Positions 1 to 8,687 of a stretch of DNA of 64,000 nt are shown one piece after another. Within the stretch, counting starts at the first letter, position 1. The number at the start of each line of letters is the position of its first letter. A program made the position numbers and the translations under genes. Source of the stretch: Pseudarthrobacter siccitolerans (GTDB lineage: Bacteria > Actinomycetota > Actinomycetes > Actinomycetales > Micrococcaceae); contig NZ_CAQI01000035.1 of assembly GCF_001046895.1 (NCBI RefSeq), positions 1 to 64,000 on the forward strand, given 5' to 3'. The notes under the pieces are model-generated. The model searched no databases. It was not told where the DNA came from and saw nothing but the letters and a program-made list of their open reading frames with translations.

Positions 1-8
1 CCGCCCCC

Positions 9-111
9 GACGCTCTCTCACTTAATGCGCCTTAAACCGGAACGCTCTATCACTCTCCTCAAGAGAGTGATAGAGCGTTCGGGATTTTCCCGCGTTAAGT
101 GAGAGAGCGTC
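9..111. repeat. Nested palindromic repeat, block 1
   Basis: GACGCTCTCTCACTTAA at 9-25 is inverted at 95-111, giving a 17-bp outer stem. Inside it, a second perfect 17-bp inverted repeat (41-57 with 63-79, core CGCTCTATCACTCTC) forms a hairpin with a 5-nt loop. The inner arm is a diverged copy of the outer arm. The same core recurs at 30274-30407, so this is a dispersed repeat family. It abuts the stop codon of the aminotransferase on the minus strand and could act as its transcript end or as a REP-like element. Confidence 0.85.
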
Positions 112-1329
112 CTACTGGGCTTTGCCGAGGAAGTCCTGCAGGCGCTGCACGCCGGTGGCGAGGTCCTCGTCGCCCAGGGCATATGAAAGGCGCAGGTAGC
201 CGGAAGGCCCGAATGCTTCACCCGGCACCACTGCCACCTCGACCTCATCCAGGATCAACGCAGCCAGCTCGGCGGAGGTCTTCGGCGTGGAGGTGCCGGA
301 CGCCGTCGGGAATTCCTTGCCCAGCAGCGCGCGGACGTCCGCGTACACGTAGAAGGCACCCGTCGGCGTCGGGCATTCCACGCCTTCGATGGCGTTGAGC
401 CCGGCAACGATGGCCTTGCGGCGGCGGTCGAAGGCAACCTTCATCTCGTCGACGGCGGTCAGCGGCCCGGACACAGCCGCGAGGGCGGCGATCTGCATGA
501 TGTTCGAAACGTTGGAGGTGGCGTGTGACTGGAGGTTGGTGGCGGCCTTGATGACATCCGCCGGGCCGATCATCCAGCCCACCCGCCAGCCGGTCATGGC
601 ATAGGTCTTGGCCACACCGTTCAGGATGACCACCTTGTCGCCCAGCTCAGGGGCGGCGGTGGCGATGGAGGTGAAGGGAACGCCGTCGTAGGTCAGGTGC
701 TCGTAGATCTCGTCCGTGACAACCCACAGGCCCTTGGCGGCGGCCCACTTGCCGATCTCCGCCACCTGCTCCGGCGAGTAGACCGAGCCGGTGGGGTTGG
801 ACGGCGAGACGAACAGCAGGATCTTCGTTTTGTCGGTAACGGCGGCCTCAAGCTGCTCGATGGTCACCAGGTAGTCCTGCTCGGGGCCGGCAAAAACCTC
901 AACGGGCACACCGCCCGCGAGCCGGATGGCTTCCGGGTAGGTGGTCCAGAACGGGGTGGGGACGATGACTTCGTCACCCGGGTCCACAAGGGTGGCGAAG
1001 GTGTTGTAGACGGCCTGCTTGCCGCCGTTGGTCACCAGGACCTGGGAAGGGTCGACGGCGTAGCCTGAGTCCCGGAGCGTCTTCTCGGCAATGGCTTTCT
1101 TCAGCTCAGGCAGCCCGCCGGCGGGGGAGTAGCGGTGGTACTTCGGCTGGCTTGCCGCCTCGATGGCAGCCTGGACGATGTAGTCCGGGGTGGGGAAGTC
1201 CGGTTCGCCGGCGCCGAATCCAATAACCGGCCGTCCTGCTGCCTTCAGCGCCTTAGCCTTGGCGTCAACGGCAAGGGTTGCGGATTCGGCAATTGCGGAT
1301 ATGCGCTGGGAAACGCGGGCGGCAGACAT
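112..1329 (-). CDS. PLP-dependent aspartate-type aminotransferase (class I, AspC/AspB-like)
   Basis: A fold-type I aminotransferase of 405 residues, the usual length for subgroup Ib aspartate transaminases. Visible motifs are the substrate-loop [10 protein letters not shown] near residue 40, SPSNPTG at 175-181, DEIYE at 206-210, the PLP-binding lysine K241 in [15 protein letters not shown], and the C-terminal GYLRLSYA containing the carboxylate-binding Arg. It is expected to transfer amino groups between aspartate/glutamate and 2-oxo acids in the cytoplasm; the exact amino acid range cannot be read from sequence. It is transcribed away from the tRNA-Trp/secE genes and ends directly against the palindromic repeat at 9-111. 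The ATG at 1329 begins the conserved N-terminus. Confidence 0.93.
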   Translation of the reverse strand: MSAARVSQRISAIAESATLAVDAKAKALKAAGRPVIGFGAGEPDFPTPDYIVQAAIEAASQPKYHRYSPAGGLPELKKAIAEKTLRDSGYAVDPSQVLVTNGGKQAVYNTFATLVDPGDEVIVPTPFWTTYPEAIRLAGGVPVEVFAGPEQDYLVTIEQLEAAVTDKTKILLFVSPSNPTGSVYSPEQVAEIGKWAAAKGLWVVTDEIYEHLTYDGVPFTSIATAAPELGDKVVILNGVAKTYAMTGWRVGWMIGPADVIKAATNLQSHATSNVSNIMQIAALAAVSGPLTAVDEMKVAFDRRRKAIVAGLNAIEGVECPTPTGAFYVYADVRALLGKEFPTASGTSTPKTSAELAALILDEVEVAVVPGEAFGPSGYLRLSYALGDEDLATGVQRLQDFLGKAQ

Positions 1330-1490
1330 GGCAGGTCCGTTCTTCGCTTGCAGCCCGAAGGCTGGAATGTGGGATTCGACGAGTTCTACTCTATGCTGTT
1401 CACCGGACCCTCCGGGTTGCCGGTTTTGAATGTGACTGCCCTGCAGCCACGGTTATGACAAGGCAGCGCGAGGGGCCGGAATCGGGCCGG

Positions 1491-1520
1491 TTCGACGAAC
1501 GCGAAGTTGTTGCGTAGACT
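1491..1520 (+). promoter_or_regulatory. Candidate promoter upstream of tRNA-Trp
   Basis: TTCGAC (1491-1496), an 18-bp spacer, then TAGACT (1515-1520). The -10 hexamer is the one seen upstream of rplJ, rpsL, tuf, secY and truA in this window. The start would fall about 80 bases before the tRNA. The -35 match is weak. Confidence 0.4.
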
Positions 1521-1607
1521 GGTTCACCGGTGTTGAAAACACGGATGATGGCGTGCGCCCCAGTGCAAGCTGGCGGTTCGTTATGGTCAGGGTGAAATTC
1601 ACTCCAT

Positions 1608-1680
1608 AGGGTAGTGGCGCAATTGGTAGCGCAGCGGTCTCCAAAACCGCAGGTTGCAGGTTCGAGTCCTGTCTGCCCTG
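1608..1680 (+). tRNA. tRNA-Trp (anticodon CCA)
   Basis: A complete 73-nt cloverleaf. The acceptor stem AGGGTAG (1608-1614) pairs with CTGCCCT (1673-1679) with one wobble pair. It has a D-arm, an anticodon loop CTCCAAA reading CCA, a T-loop GTTCGAGTC, and discriminator G at 1680. CCA is not encoded. tRNA-Trp just before secE-nusG is a common actinobacterial arrangement. Confidence 0.97.
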
Positions 1681-1688
1681 CGCAAGCT

Positions 1689-1711
1689 GCCCCGGGCTAA
1701 AGGCCCGGGGC
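1689..1711 (+). terminator. GC-rich hairpin after tRNA-Trp
   Basis: GCCCCGGGC (1689-1697) pairs perfectly with GCCCGGGGC (1703-1711) around a 5-nt loop. No T-tract follows, so it may be a processing or weak termination signal between tRNA-Trp and secE rather than a classical terminator. Confidence 0.45.
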
Positions 1712-1763
1712 ACGCGCAGCAACCATGGTTCTGATCAGGGCCGGGTAATCCAACATTGCAAAG

Positions 1764-2048
1764 ATGAGCGAGGACCAGGTGACCGAAACAGCTGCCAGCA
1801 GCTCCAAGGGCCGCCCAGCTAAGAAGGACGCCAAGGCAAACTTCTTCGCCCGCATTGCACTCTTTGTCCGCCAGATCATCGGCGAACTGAAGAAGGTTGT
1901 TGCACCAACCCGCAAGGAACTGATCAATTACACGCTCGTGGTGCTGGTGTTCGTGGCCATCATGATGGTCATCGTCAGCCTGCTGGACATCGGTTTCGGA
2001 ACTGCTGTCGGTTGGGTCTTCGGCGGTACCGGCCCCACGGACAGCTAA
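1764..2048 (+). CDS. secE: Preprotein translocase subunit SecE
   Basis: A 94-residue SecE of the short, single-span type. A Lys/Ala-rich cytoplasmic N-terminus leads into the conserved amphipathic segment FVRQIIGELKKVVAPTRKEL (34-53). A single transmembrane helix follows at about 55-76, then a short tail. SecE clamps the SecY channel and is needed for Sec-dependent export; SecY is at 35200 in this window. It lies directly upstream of nusG, as in most bacteria. The upstream Shine-Dalgarno match is poor, but ATG 1764 is the only sensible start. Confidence 0.95.
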   Translation: MSEDQVTETAASSSKGRPAKKDAKANFFARIALFVRQIIGELKKVVAPTRKELINYTLVVLVFVAIMMVIVSLLDIGFGTAVGWVFGGTGPTDS

Positions 2049-2161
2049 GGCTGAACCATCCGCAGCTGAGTGTTCCGTCCGGGAAACCGGAGGGAAACAC
2101 CGGTGTGCGGAATTGAGCCATTTAAATAGGCATGTTAGGCAATGAGGAAGCAGGAGACCAA

Positions 2162-3010
2162 GTGTCTGAGCAGGAGCTCGAGGTAACCGAGACTGAGCTG
2201 GAAGAGTCCGCGGACATCACGGCAGAAGCCGGTGACGAGTCTGAGGTTGAGTCCTCCGCGCCCGAAGCCAGCGACGCCGATTCCGATGACGACGCCGAAA
2301 CCGCTGACGACGCCGAAGCGGACGACTTTGACGCAGAGTCCGATGACGAGGCCGGGTCCGAGGAAGAATCGGCTGACGCCCTCGCCGCTGCCGCAGCCAA
2401 GGCAGACGTTGACCCCGCCGAGGAATTCAAGGCCAAGCTGCGCCGCCAGGAAGGTGACTGGTACGTCATCCACTCCTACGCCGGTTACGAAAACCGCGTG
2501 AAGGCCAACCTGGAGACCCGCATCCAGACCCTGGACATGGAAGATTACATCTTCGAAATCCAGGTGCCCATGGAAGAAGTCGTTGAGATCAAGAACGCCC
2601 AGCGCAAGGTCATCAACCGCGTCCGCATCCCCGGCTACGTCCTGGTCCGCATGGACCTGACCGACGCCTCCTGGGGCGCCGTCCGCCACACCCCCGGCGT
2701 CACCGGCTTCGTGGGCAACGCCCACAACCCCGTGCCGCTGCGCCTGGACGAGGTCTTCTCCATGCTCGCGCCGGTCTTCGAAGAAGAGCAGGCCGAGAAG
2801 GGCAAGCCCGTCAACAAGCAGAACCAGGCTCCGGTGGCTGTCGACTTCGAAGTCGGCGAGTCCGTCATCGTCAAGGAAGGCCCCTTCGAGACCCTTCCGG
2901 CCACGATCTCCGAGATCAAGCCCGAGTCCCAGACCCTCGTGGTGCTGGTTTCGATCTTCGAGCGCGAAACGCCGGTGACCCTGGCGTTCAACCAGGTCAC
3001 CAAGATCTGA
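2162..3010 (+). CDS. nusG: Transcription termination/antitermination factor NusG
   Basis: NusG binds RNA polymerase and affects elongation, pausing and Rho termination. The NGN domain begins at [18 protein letters not shown] and the KOW domain near the C-terminus contains [17 protein letters not shown]. About 80 residues of very acidic Asp/Glu/Ala-rich sequence precede the NGN domain, an extension known from actinobacterial NusG. I chose GTG 2162 because AGGAG lies 5 nt upstream; ATG 2132 is in frame, adds 10 residues and has a weaker site. From 2162 the protein is 282 residues. It is followed by rplK in the usual order. Confidence 0.93.
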   Translation: MSEQELEVTETELEESADITAEAGDESEVESSAPEASDADSDDDAETADDAEADDFDAESDDEAGSEEESADALAAAAAKADVDPAEEFKAKLRRQEGDWYVIHSYAGYENRVKANLETRIQTLDMEDYIFEIQVPMEEVVEIKNAQRKVINRVRIPGYVLVRMDLTDASWGAVRHTPGVTGFVGNAHNPVPLRLDEVFSMLAPVFEEEQAEKGKPVNKQNQAPVAVDFEVGESVIVKEGPFETLPATISEIKPESQTLVVLVSIFERETPVTLAFNQVTKI

Positions 3011-3139
3011 CAACCCAAGAATTCGTCCCGGCGCTGTCCGCTTTAGCAGCACCGGAACGGCCGGCCGCCTTGCCATGGCGGCCAAAAACCTGAGGCACGC
3101 TCCTGTGCCCCAGGACGTTATTGAGAGAAGGACCCTACA

Positions 3140-3571
3140 TTGGCTCCCAAGAAGAAGGTCACCGGCCTCATCAAGCTGCAGATCCAGGCAGGTGCCGCTA
3201 ACCCGGCTCCGCCGATCGGTCCTGCGCTTGGCCAGCACGGTGTCAACATCATGGAATTCTGCAAGGCGTACAACGCTGCGACGGAAGCCCAGCGCGGAAA
3301 CGTCATCCCCGTGGAAATCACGGTCTACGAAGACCGTTCCTTCACGTTCATCACCAAGACCCCGCCGGCTGCAGAGCTCATCAAGAAGGCTGCAGGCGTC
3401 GCCAAGGGTTCAGCTACCCCGCACACCGTCAAGGTTGCCAAGCTGACCCAGGCCCAGGTCAACGAGATCGCCTCCACCAAGATGGAAGACCTCAACGCCA
3501 CCAGCCTGGAAGGCGCAGCGAAGATCATCGCCGGCACCGCCCGCTCCATGGGCATCACGGTCGAAGGCTAA
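3140..3571 (+). CDS. rplK: 50S ribosomal protein L11
   Basis: L11 (143 residues, family length) binds the GTPase-associated region of 23S rRNA and supports factor-dependent GTP hydrolysis. The N-terminal [20 protein letters not shown], with its conserved helix-capping prolines, and the C-terminal RNA-binding part ending in [14 protein letters not shown] are intact. The start is TTG, supported by the AGAGAAGGA stretch about 10 nt upstream and by the conserved MAPKKKV N-terminus. It lies 129 nt after nusG and is probably cotranscribed with rplA. Confidence 0.97.
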
Positions 3572-3703
3572 CAGCAGCTTTCCACTACCGGGCAACCGGT
3601 CAACAAAAACATTGAATTGTCGCAGGATCCACGCCGGATCCTCGACTGTGGCAGGGCCCAGCGCGGTCCGCAGACCACAACTGCACAAGGAGAAATAAGC
3701 AGC

Positions 3704-4411
3704 ATGGCAAAGCGCAGCAAAGCATATGAGGCAGCAGCCGCCAAGATCGACGCGGAGAAGTTCTACGCGCCGTTCGAGGCCGTAACGCTGGCCAAGGACA
3801 CCAACCCGTCCAAGTTCGACGCCACCGTTGAGGTTGCATTCCGCCTCGGCGTCGACCCCCGCAAGGCTGACCAGATGGTCCGCGGCACCGTCAACCTGCC
3901 CCACGGCACCGGTAAGACTGCCCGCGTCCTGGTTTTCGCCACGGGTGACAAGGCTGAGGCAGCAATCGCTGCCGGCGCCGACTTCGTTGGTTCCGATGAC
4001 CTGATCGAAAAGATCGCCGGCGGCTGGACCGACTTCGACGCCGCCGTCGCCACCCCTGACCTCATGGGCAAGGTTGGCCGCCTCGGTAAGGTCCTGGGCC
4101 CGCGTAACCTGATGCCGAACCCGAAGACGGGCACCGTGACCCCCGACGTCACCAAGGCCGTCAACGACATCAAGGGTGGAAAGATCGACTTCCGCGTCGA
4201 CAAGCACTCCAACCTGCACTTCATCATCGGCAAGGTGTCCTTCGACGCCGTCAAGCTGGCCGAGAACTACGCAGCAGCTCTGGAAGAGGTGCTTCGCCTG
4301 AAGCCGTCCGCTTCCAAGGGCCGCTACATCCAGAAGGCCACGGTTGCCACCACGTTCGGTCCCGGCATCTCCGTCGACCCGAACGTCACCAAGGTTCTCG
4401 TCGAGGCCTAA
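3704..4411 (+). CDS. rplA: 50S ribosomal protein L1
   Basis: L1 (235 residues) binds the mobile L1 stalk of 23S rRNA and in many bacteria represses its own operon. The start is ATG 3704, preceded by AAGGAG at 3687-3692 and giving the conserved [11 protein letters not shown]; a longer frame starting at 3617 has no family support. The signature [18 protein letters not shown] is present near residue 132. A strong terminator follows, so rplK-rplA form a unit separate from rplJ-rplL, which lie beyond two acetyltransferase genes. Confidence 0.96.
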   Translation: MAKRSKAYEAAAAKIDAEKFYAPFEAVTLAKDTNPSKFDATVEVAFRLGVDPRKADQMVRGTVNLPHGTGKTARVLVFATGDKAEAAIAAGADFVGSDDLIEKIAGGWTDFDAAVATPDLMGKVGRLGKVLGPRNLMPNPKTGTVTPDVTKAVNDIKGGKIDFRVDKHSNLHFIIGKVSFDAVKLAENYAAALEEVLRLKPSASKGRYIQKATVATTFGPGISVDPNVTKVLVEA

Positions 4412-4454
4412 ATCCTCGCCTGAAGCTCCCGCCGCGGATTTCCGCGGCAAACAA

Positions 4455-4487
4455 AACCGCCCGGCACCTGCCGGGCGGTTTCGTTTT
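4455..4487 (+). terminator. Rho-independent terminator after rplA
   Basis: AACCGCCCGGCA (4455-4466) pairs perfectly with TGCCGGGCGGTT (4469-4480) and is followed by TCGTTTTT. It closes the secE-nusG-rplK-rplA unit. Confidence 0.9.
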
Positions 4488-4538
4488 TAAGCCACAGGAA
4501 TCATCCCGCAAGTGCAGATTGCTGCCTAAGCTGGGGAA

Positions 4539-5672
4539 ATGGCCGAACCGGAACCGGGTCCCTCTGCAAGCGAAGACGCAGCGCTGTCCATAGAGGCCGT
4601 GGAGGTGCCGCCGGCCGGCGGGCCCGGACCCGGGGGAGCGGAACCCGGTGCCGGGTTCCGGGAATGCCATAACCTGCGGGTGGCGCACGAGCTTTCCGTG
4701 TGGGGCAACCTGGACCGCTGCCCCACCCTGCCGGAAGCCTTGGAGTACTGGCGCGGCAACGAGTATGAGGAACGGCAGCTCTTCCGGGCCAGGCTGGGAC
4801 CGGAAACGGTGGGCACGTGCTCCGTAACGCTCCCGTTGCGCGAGAACACCCACACTGCCGGCATCGACGTCCTGATCGCCCCTGGCCGTCGCCGCCAGGG
4901 CCTTGGCCGCGCCCTCCTGGCCTACGCCGAAGGCGTTGCCAGGGTACGCGGCAGGACCTCCCTGGACGCCTACCACGAGGTTCCGCTGGACCGGAGTGAC
5001 GGCGGTGCACTGCTTCCGGCCAAATCCGGGGCAGGCGGCCTGCCCCTGGATGACCCTGCCGTGGCCTTTGCTGTCGCCGCCGGCTACGAACTGGAGCAGG
5101 TGGAACGGTCCAGCCGCCTGGACCTGCCCGTGCCGACGGACGTGCTGGACCGCCTCGAAGCCGAAGCCTCACCGAAAGCCGCGGGGTACACCATTACCGG
5201 CTGGGATGACACCTGCCCCGAGGACCTCGTCCAGGCCTATGCCCGGCTCAAGGCAACCATGAGCACAGACGTTCCCATCGCCGGACTGGACTGGGAACGC
5301 GAGGACTGGGACACAGCCCGCGTCCGCGAGGAGGAACAGGCTCTGATCCGGGGCGGGGTCCAGTCAGCCGTGACGGCAGCAGTTCACGGCAGCACAGGGG
5401 AACTGGCGGGCTACACGGTGCTGAACTGGCGCCCGGCGGTCCCCGGATCAATCGCGCAGCAGGACACCCTGGTGACGTCGGAACACCGCGGCCGGCGCCT
5501 TGGCATGCGCATCAAAGTGGCCAACCTGCGAAGGGCGCACGCCAGATGGCCGGCGGCACGATCGGTCCTGACATGGAATGCCAACGAAAACCAACATATG
5601 CTGGCCATAAATATCGCACTTGGATTCAAGCCTGCAGGTTATGAAGGCGAGTGGCAGAAACGGCTGGGATGA
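4539..5672 (+). CDS. Double-domain GNAT N-acetyltransferase
   Basis: A 377-residue protein with two GNAT-like halves. The first half has the acetyl-CoA motif RRRQGLGRAL near residue 115. The second has EHRGRRLGMRIK near residue 315 followed by a GNAT-like C-terminus. The two-half layout resembles mycothiol synthase MshD, but length and motifs do not allow that assignment, and the substrate is unknown. A tandem paralogue with the same layout follows 7 nt after the stop, so they are probably cotranscribed. TAAGCT six bases before the ATG could be a -10 element, which would make the transcript nearly leaderless. The N-terminal 40 residues are low complexity. Confidence 0.8.
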   Translation: MAEPEPGPSASEDAALSIEAVEVPPAGGPGPGGAEPGAGFRECHNLRVAHELSVWGNLDRCPTLPEALEYWRGNEYEERQLFRARLGPETVGTCSVTLPLRENTHTAGIDVLIAPGRRRQGLGRALLAYAEGVARVRGRTSLDAYHEVPLDRSDGGALLPAKSGAGGLPLDDPAVAFAVAAGYELEQVERSSRLDLPVPTDVLDRLEAEASPKAAGYTITGWDDTCPEDLVQAYARLKATMSTDVPIAGLDWEREDWDTARVREEEQALIRGGVQSAVTAAVHGSTGELAGYTVLNWRPAVPGSIAQQDTLVTSEHRGRRLGMRIKVANLRRAHARWPAARSVLTWNANENQHMLAINIALGFKPAGYEGEWQKRLG

Positions 5673-5679
5673 TGCGCCT

Positions 5680-6798
5680 ATGGCAAGAGACGTAAAGATC
5701 GAGCAGCTTTGGATTCCCGACTCAGTGGACGCTCCGGACGCAGCTGACTTCCTGGCCGCCGTCGAGGTGGGCAGAAAAGTCCGGATGCAGACCTGGGGCA
5801 GTGACGACCTCGCCTACGGTCCGCTGGAGAAGCTGCTCGAATTCCAGGACCCTTACGAACGGCAGCTCATCCTCGTGGCCAAGGTGGACGGGGAGATCGT
5901 GGGCACGGTCGATATTGCCCTGCCCCTCACCGACAACCTGGACCTGGCGGAGTTCACCCTTGACATCCTGCCCGAATTCCAGCGCCAGGGTGTTGGCCGG
6001 CGGCTGCTGCAGGCAGCGGAACAGCTGGCCCGCGAGGAGGGCCGCACTATGATCCTCGTGGACACCAACCATCCCGGCGCATCCCTGCACGAATTTGAGC
6101 GCGCCCAGTTGGTGCCCGGGACGGGACAGGGCTTCGTGCCGCTGGAAAGCCGCGAGGTCGAGTTCGCACAGCGCACCGGTTACACACTGCAGCACATTGA
6201 ACAGTTCAGCTCCTGCACGTTGCCGCTGGACACCAAGCTGGTGGCCGACCTCCAGGCAGAAGCGGACGAGGCGAACAACGGGCGCTACCGGCTGCACCAT
6301 TGGACGGACCGCTGCCCGGACCAGTGGCTGGAAGCCGTCGCCGTCCTGGAGAACCAGGCGGGCGCCGACGTCGATCCCGCCTTGGATGCGCCGGTCGAGC
6401 AGGAGATGGTGTTCGACGGCGCCCTCCTCCGGGAGGCCGAAGAGGTGGCCATTGCGCAGGGCCGGCGGACCGTGGTCACCGCCGTCGAGCACCTCGCCAC
6501 CGGAACGCTGGTGGGCCTGACCACCATCACCGTACTGGCGCACCGCGCCGACGTCGTTTTCCAGGACGACACCCTGGTCCTGCAGGAACACCGCGGCAAT
6601 AAGCTCGGGCTGCTGATCAAGGTGGCCAACATGGAGCGGCTCACTGAGCAGTTCCCGGACGCGCGGGTCATCTACACCTGGAATGCCCCGGAGAACCGGT
6701 ACCTCCTGACCGTCAACCAACAGCTGGGATTCCAGACGGCGGGAGTCACAGGCATCTGGCAAAAGGAGCTCCCGCACCTGCACACCAGTACCAGCTAG
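5680..6798 (+). CDS. Double-domain GNAT N-acetyltransferase, tandem paralogue
   Basis: A second protein with the same two-half GNAT architecture (372 residues from ATG 5680). Motif A of the first half is FQRQGVGRRLL; the second half has EHRGNKLGLLIKVAN. The C-terminus matches its upstream neighbour (TWNAPENRYLLTVNQQLGF against TWNANENQHMLAINIALGF), so the pair arose by duplication and diverged. ATG 5641, inside the end of the upstream gene, is an alternative start with no better ribosome site. The substrate is not identifiable. The rplJ promoter begins just after the stop. Confidence 0.78.
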   Translation: MARDVKIEQLWIPDSVDAPDAADFLAAVEVGRKVRMQTWGSDDLAYGPLEKLLEFQDPYERQLILVAKVDGEIVGTVDIALPLTDNLDLAEFTLDILPEFQRQGVGRRLLQAAEQLAREEGRTMILVDTNHPGASLHEFERAQLVPGTGQGFVPLESREVEFAQRTGYTLQHIEQFSSCTLPLDTKLVADLQAEADEANNGRYRLHHWTDRCPDQWLEAVAVLENQAGADVDPALDAPVEQEMVFDGALLREAEEVAIAQGRRTVVTAVEHLATGTLVGLTTITVLAHRADVVFQDDTLVLQEHRGNKLGLLIKVANMERLTEQFPDARVIYTWNAPENRYLLTVNQQLGFQTAGVTGIWQKELPHLHTSTS

Positions 6799-6807
6799 GG
6801 CCTCGAT

Positions 6808-6837
6808 TTGGCGGTCTCCGGGGCTCTCCCGTAGACT
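6808..6837 (+). promoter_or_regulatory. Promoter of the rplJ-rplL operon
   Basis: TTGGCG (6808-6813), an 18-bp spacer and TAGACT (6832-6837). Transcription would start near 6844, exactly where the structured L10 leader begins. Confidence 0.65.
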
Positions 6838-6843
6838 GGGATG

Positions 6844-7040
6844 ACCAAAGACCGTCGGTTGTTGGAAATCCACTCTCCTGAGCATTGCTCAACTCTGCAG
6901 TTGTGCGCGGGAGATGCAGTGGGTTTCTGGACGAAGGACCCTCAACGCAGGGCGGCCGGCGCAGGTGAACGAAGCAAAGCTCCATGGACTGATCCGTGTT
7001 GAGCCAAGCCCCGTGCATCTGCGCGGGGCGTTTTTAGTTT
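6844..7040 (+). ncRNA. L10-type ribosomal protein leader with attenuator
   Basis: A GC-rich structured leader lies between promoter and rplJ. It contains GCAGGTGAACGAAGCAAAGC, the type of element that binds the L10(L12)4 complex in Rfam-described L10 leaders. It ends in a hairpin (GCCCCGTGCA 7008-7017 with TGCGCGGGGC 7020-7029, one wobble) followed by GTTTTT, a typical intrinsic terminator about 60 nt before rplJ. The likely function is autoregulation: L10 binding alters leader folding and terminates transcription. The class assignment is by recognition; no covariance search was run. Confidence 0.75.
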
Positions 7041-7095
7041 TAGCTCTCTTGAGCGGGGACCGTCGCATACCGGCACTATCCCCGGAAGGAGGGTT

Positions 7096-7677
7096 ATGGC
7101 AACGCCTACCAAGGTTTCAGCAGTAGCTGAGATCACTAACGATTTCAAGGAATCGAACGCCGCTGTCCTGACCGAATACCGCGGGCTCACCGTTGCACAG
7201 CTCAAGCAGCTGCGTGTTTCTCTCGGCCAGGACACCAAGTTCACGGTCGTCAAGAACACCCTGACCGCCATTGCAGCCAAGGAAGCCGGCGTCGAAGCAT
7301 TCGACGGCCAGCTTGCCGGCCCCACTGCAATCGCGTTCATCAAGGGTGACGCAGTTGCCGCTGCAAAGAGCCTGACGGATTTTGCCAAGACCAACAAGCA
7401 GCTGGTCATCAAGACCGGTTACTTCGAGGGCAAGGCACTGAACGCCAGCGAGGTTGCCGCACTGGCAGCGCTCGAATCCCGTGAGCTGCAGCTCGCCAAG
7501 GTTGCAGGCGTCCTCAAGGCACCTGCCGCAGCCGCTGCACGCATCATTGACGCACTGCGCCTCAAGCTTGAAGAAGAGAACGGTGCACCGGCAGCTGCCG
7601 AAGCGCCTGCCGCTGACGAAGCTCCCGCCGCTGAAGCAGAGGCCCCGGCCGAAGCTCCGGCTGCCGAAGAGAACTAA
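7096..7677 (+). CDS. rplJ: 50S ribosomal protein L10
   Basis: L10 (193 residues) forms the base of the ribosomal stalk and anchors L7/L12 dimers. The conserved N-terminal RNA-binding part contains VLTEYRGLTVAQLKQLR and FTVVKNTLTAIA; the helical C-terminus follows. The last 25 or so residues are an Ala/Glu/Pro-rich extension absent from short L10 proteins. Start ATG 7096 has a strong GGAAGGAGG site. It is preceded by its autoregulatory leader and followed by rplL 78 nt downstream. Confidence 0.97.
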   Translation: MATPTKVSAVAEITNDFKESNAAVLTEYRGLTVAQLKQLRVSLGQDTKFTVVKNTLTAIAAKEAGVEAFDGQLAGPTAIAFIKGDAVAAAKSLTDFAKTNKQLVIKTGYFEGKALNASEVAALAALESRELQLAKVAGVLKAPAAAAARIIDALRLKLEEENGAPAAAEAPAADEAPAAEAEAPAEAPAAEEN

Positions 7678-7755
7678 TTCTCTTTACCCCACCAGACTCC
7701 GGTGTGATGCAAGGTTTCGTGCCGCGCGGACACCACAACAGGAAGGACGCCTACC

Positions 7756-8133
7756 ATGGCGAAGCTCACCAACGAAGAGCTCATTGAAGCTTTCAAGGAA
7801 CTGACCATCATCGAGCTCTCCGAGTTCGTCAAGCTCTTCGAAGAGACCTTCGAAGTTACCGCTGCTGCTGTTGCAGTTGCCGGCCCTGCCGGTGGCGGAG
7901 CTGCTGAAGAGGTTGAAGAGAAGACTGACTTCGACGTTGTCCTCGAAGCAGCCGGCGACAAGAAGATCGCAGTGATCAAGGAAGTTCGCGCCATCACTTC
8001 CCTGGGCCTCAAGGAAGCAAAGGACCTGGTTGACAGCGCTCCCAAGGCTGTCCTCGAAGGTGCGACCAAGGAAGCTGCCGAGAAGGCCAAGGAGCAGCTC
8101 GAGGCTGCAGGCGCCACCGTTACCCTCAAGTAA
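7756..8133 (+). CDS. rplL: 50S ribosomal protein L7/L12
   Basis: The stalk protein L7/L12 (125 residues) recruits and activates translational GTPases. It has the N-terminal dimerisation domain ([17 protein letters not shown]), an Ala/Gly/Val-rich hinge near residues 36-50, and the C-terminal domain with [20 protein letters not shown] and the conserved [12 protein letters not shown] helix. AGGAAGGACG precedes the ATG. A symmetrical terminator follows, ending the rplJL operon. Confidence 0.98.
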   Translation: MAKLTNEELIEAFKELTIIELSEFVKLFEETFEVTAAAVAVAGPAGGGAAEEVEEKTDFDVVLEAAGDKKIAVIKEVRAITSLGLKEAKDLVDSAPKAVLEGATKEAAEKAKEQLEAAGATVTLK

Positions 8134-8145
8134 CAGCGCTTTTCC

Positions 8146-8183
8146 GCAAAAAGCCCGTCCACGGTTGTGGGCGGGCTTTTTGC
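8146..8183. terminator. Bidirectional terminator between rplL and the YbaK-like gene
   Basis: GCAAAAAGCCCG (8146-8157) pairs with CGGGCTTTTTGC (8172-8183). It has an A-tract on one side and a T-tract on the other, so it can end both rplJL (plus) and the convergent minus-strand gene. Confidence 0.9.
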
Positions 8184-8201
8184 TGTCCTCTTTCGGCAGG
8201 G

Positions 8202-8687
8202 TCAGGCGGGGTCGCTGATGTCCGCCACGACGGCGCCCAGCGCACCGGTGAGGGCATCCGCGTCCACGAACGCGCTGTAGCCGTGGGCTCCGGCGCCCAT
8301 CGAGATCCTCCGGCCGGTGATCGTTGCGTCCGCGTAGACAGGCCAGCTGTTGGTGCTGCCGAGCGGCGTGATGGTGCCCCGTTCGTAGCCGGTGGCGTCC
8401 AGCGCCACGTCAGCGGGAGGCAGGGAGAGCTTGTTGACGCCCACCAGGTTGCGGAGCTTGGGCCAGGAAATCTGGCGGTCGCCCGGAACGAGGGCGAACA
8501 GGAAGGAGCCGTCCTTGTGCTTGACCACCAGGGATTTCACGATGTCCGACGGCGTGATCCCCAGGATGCCGGCTGCTTCCGCCAGGCTTTTGGCGGCGGG
8601 CCGTTCCACTACTTCGACCTGCAACCCGCGGGCCGCGGCGTCGGCAAGGAATCTCTCCCTGCCGGCGCCGGCGGCTGCGTCCGCCAT
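8202..8687 (-). CDS. YbaK/EbsC-family aminoacyl-tRNA deacylase
   Basis: A 161-residue single-domain protein of the YbaK/EbsC editing family, whose members hydrolyse mischarged tRNA such as Cys-tRNA(Pro). Visible are DIVKSLVVKHKDG, with the family lysine region, and the C-terminal TPLGSTNSWPVYAD and ISMGAGAHGYSAFVDA segments typical of YbaK-like domains. The start ATG 8687 overlaps the thiolase stop as TGATG, implying translational coupling. A longer frame reaching 8858 runs through the thiolase and has no family support. Which tRNA it edits is unknown. Confidence 0.85.
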   Translation of the reverse strand: MADAAAGAGRERFLADAAARGLQVEVVERPAAKSLAEAAGILGITPSDIVKSLVVKHKDGSFLFALVPGDRQISWPKLRNLVGVNKLSLPPADVALDATGYERGTITPLGSTNSWPVYADATITGRRISMGAGAHGYSAFVDADALTGALGAVVADISDPA

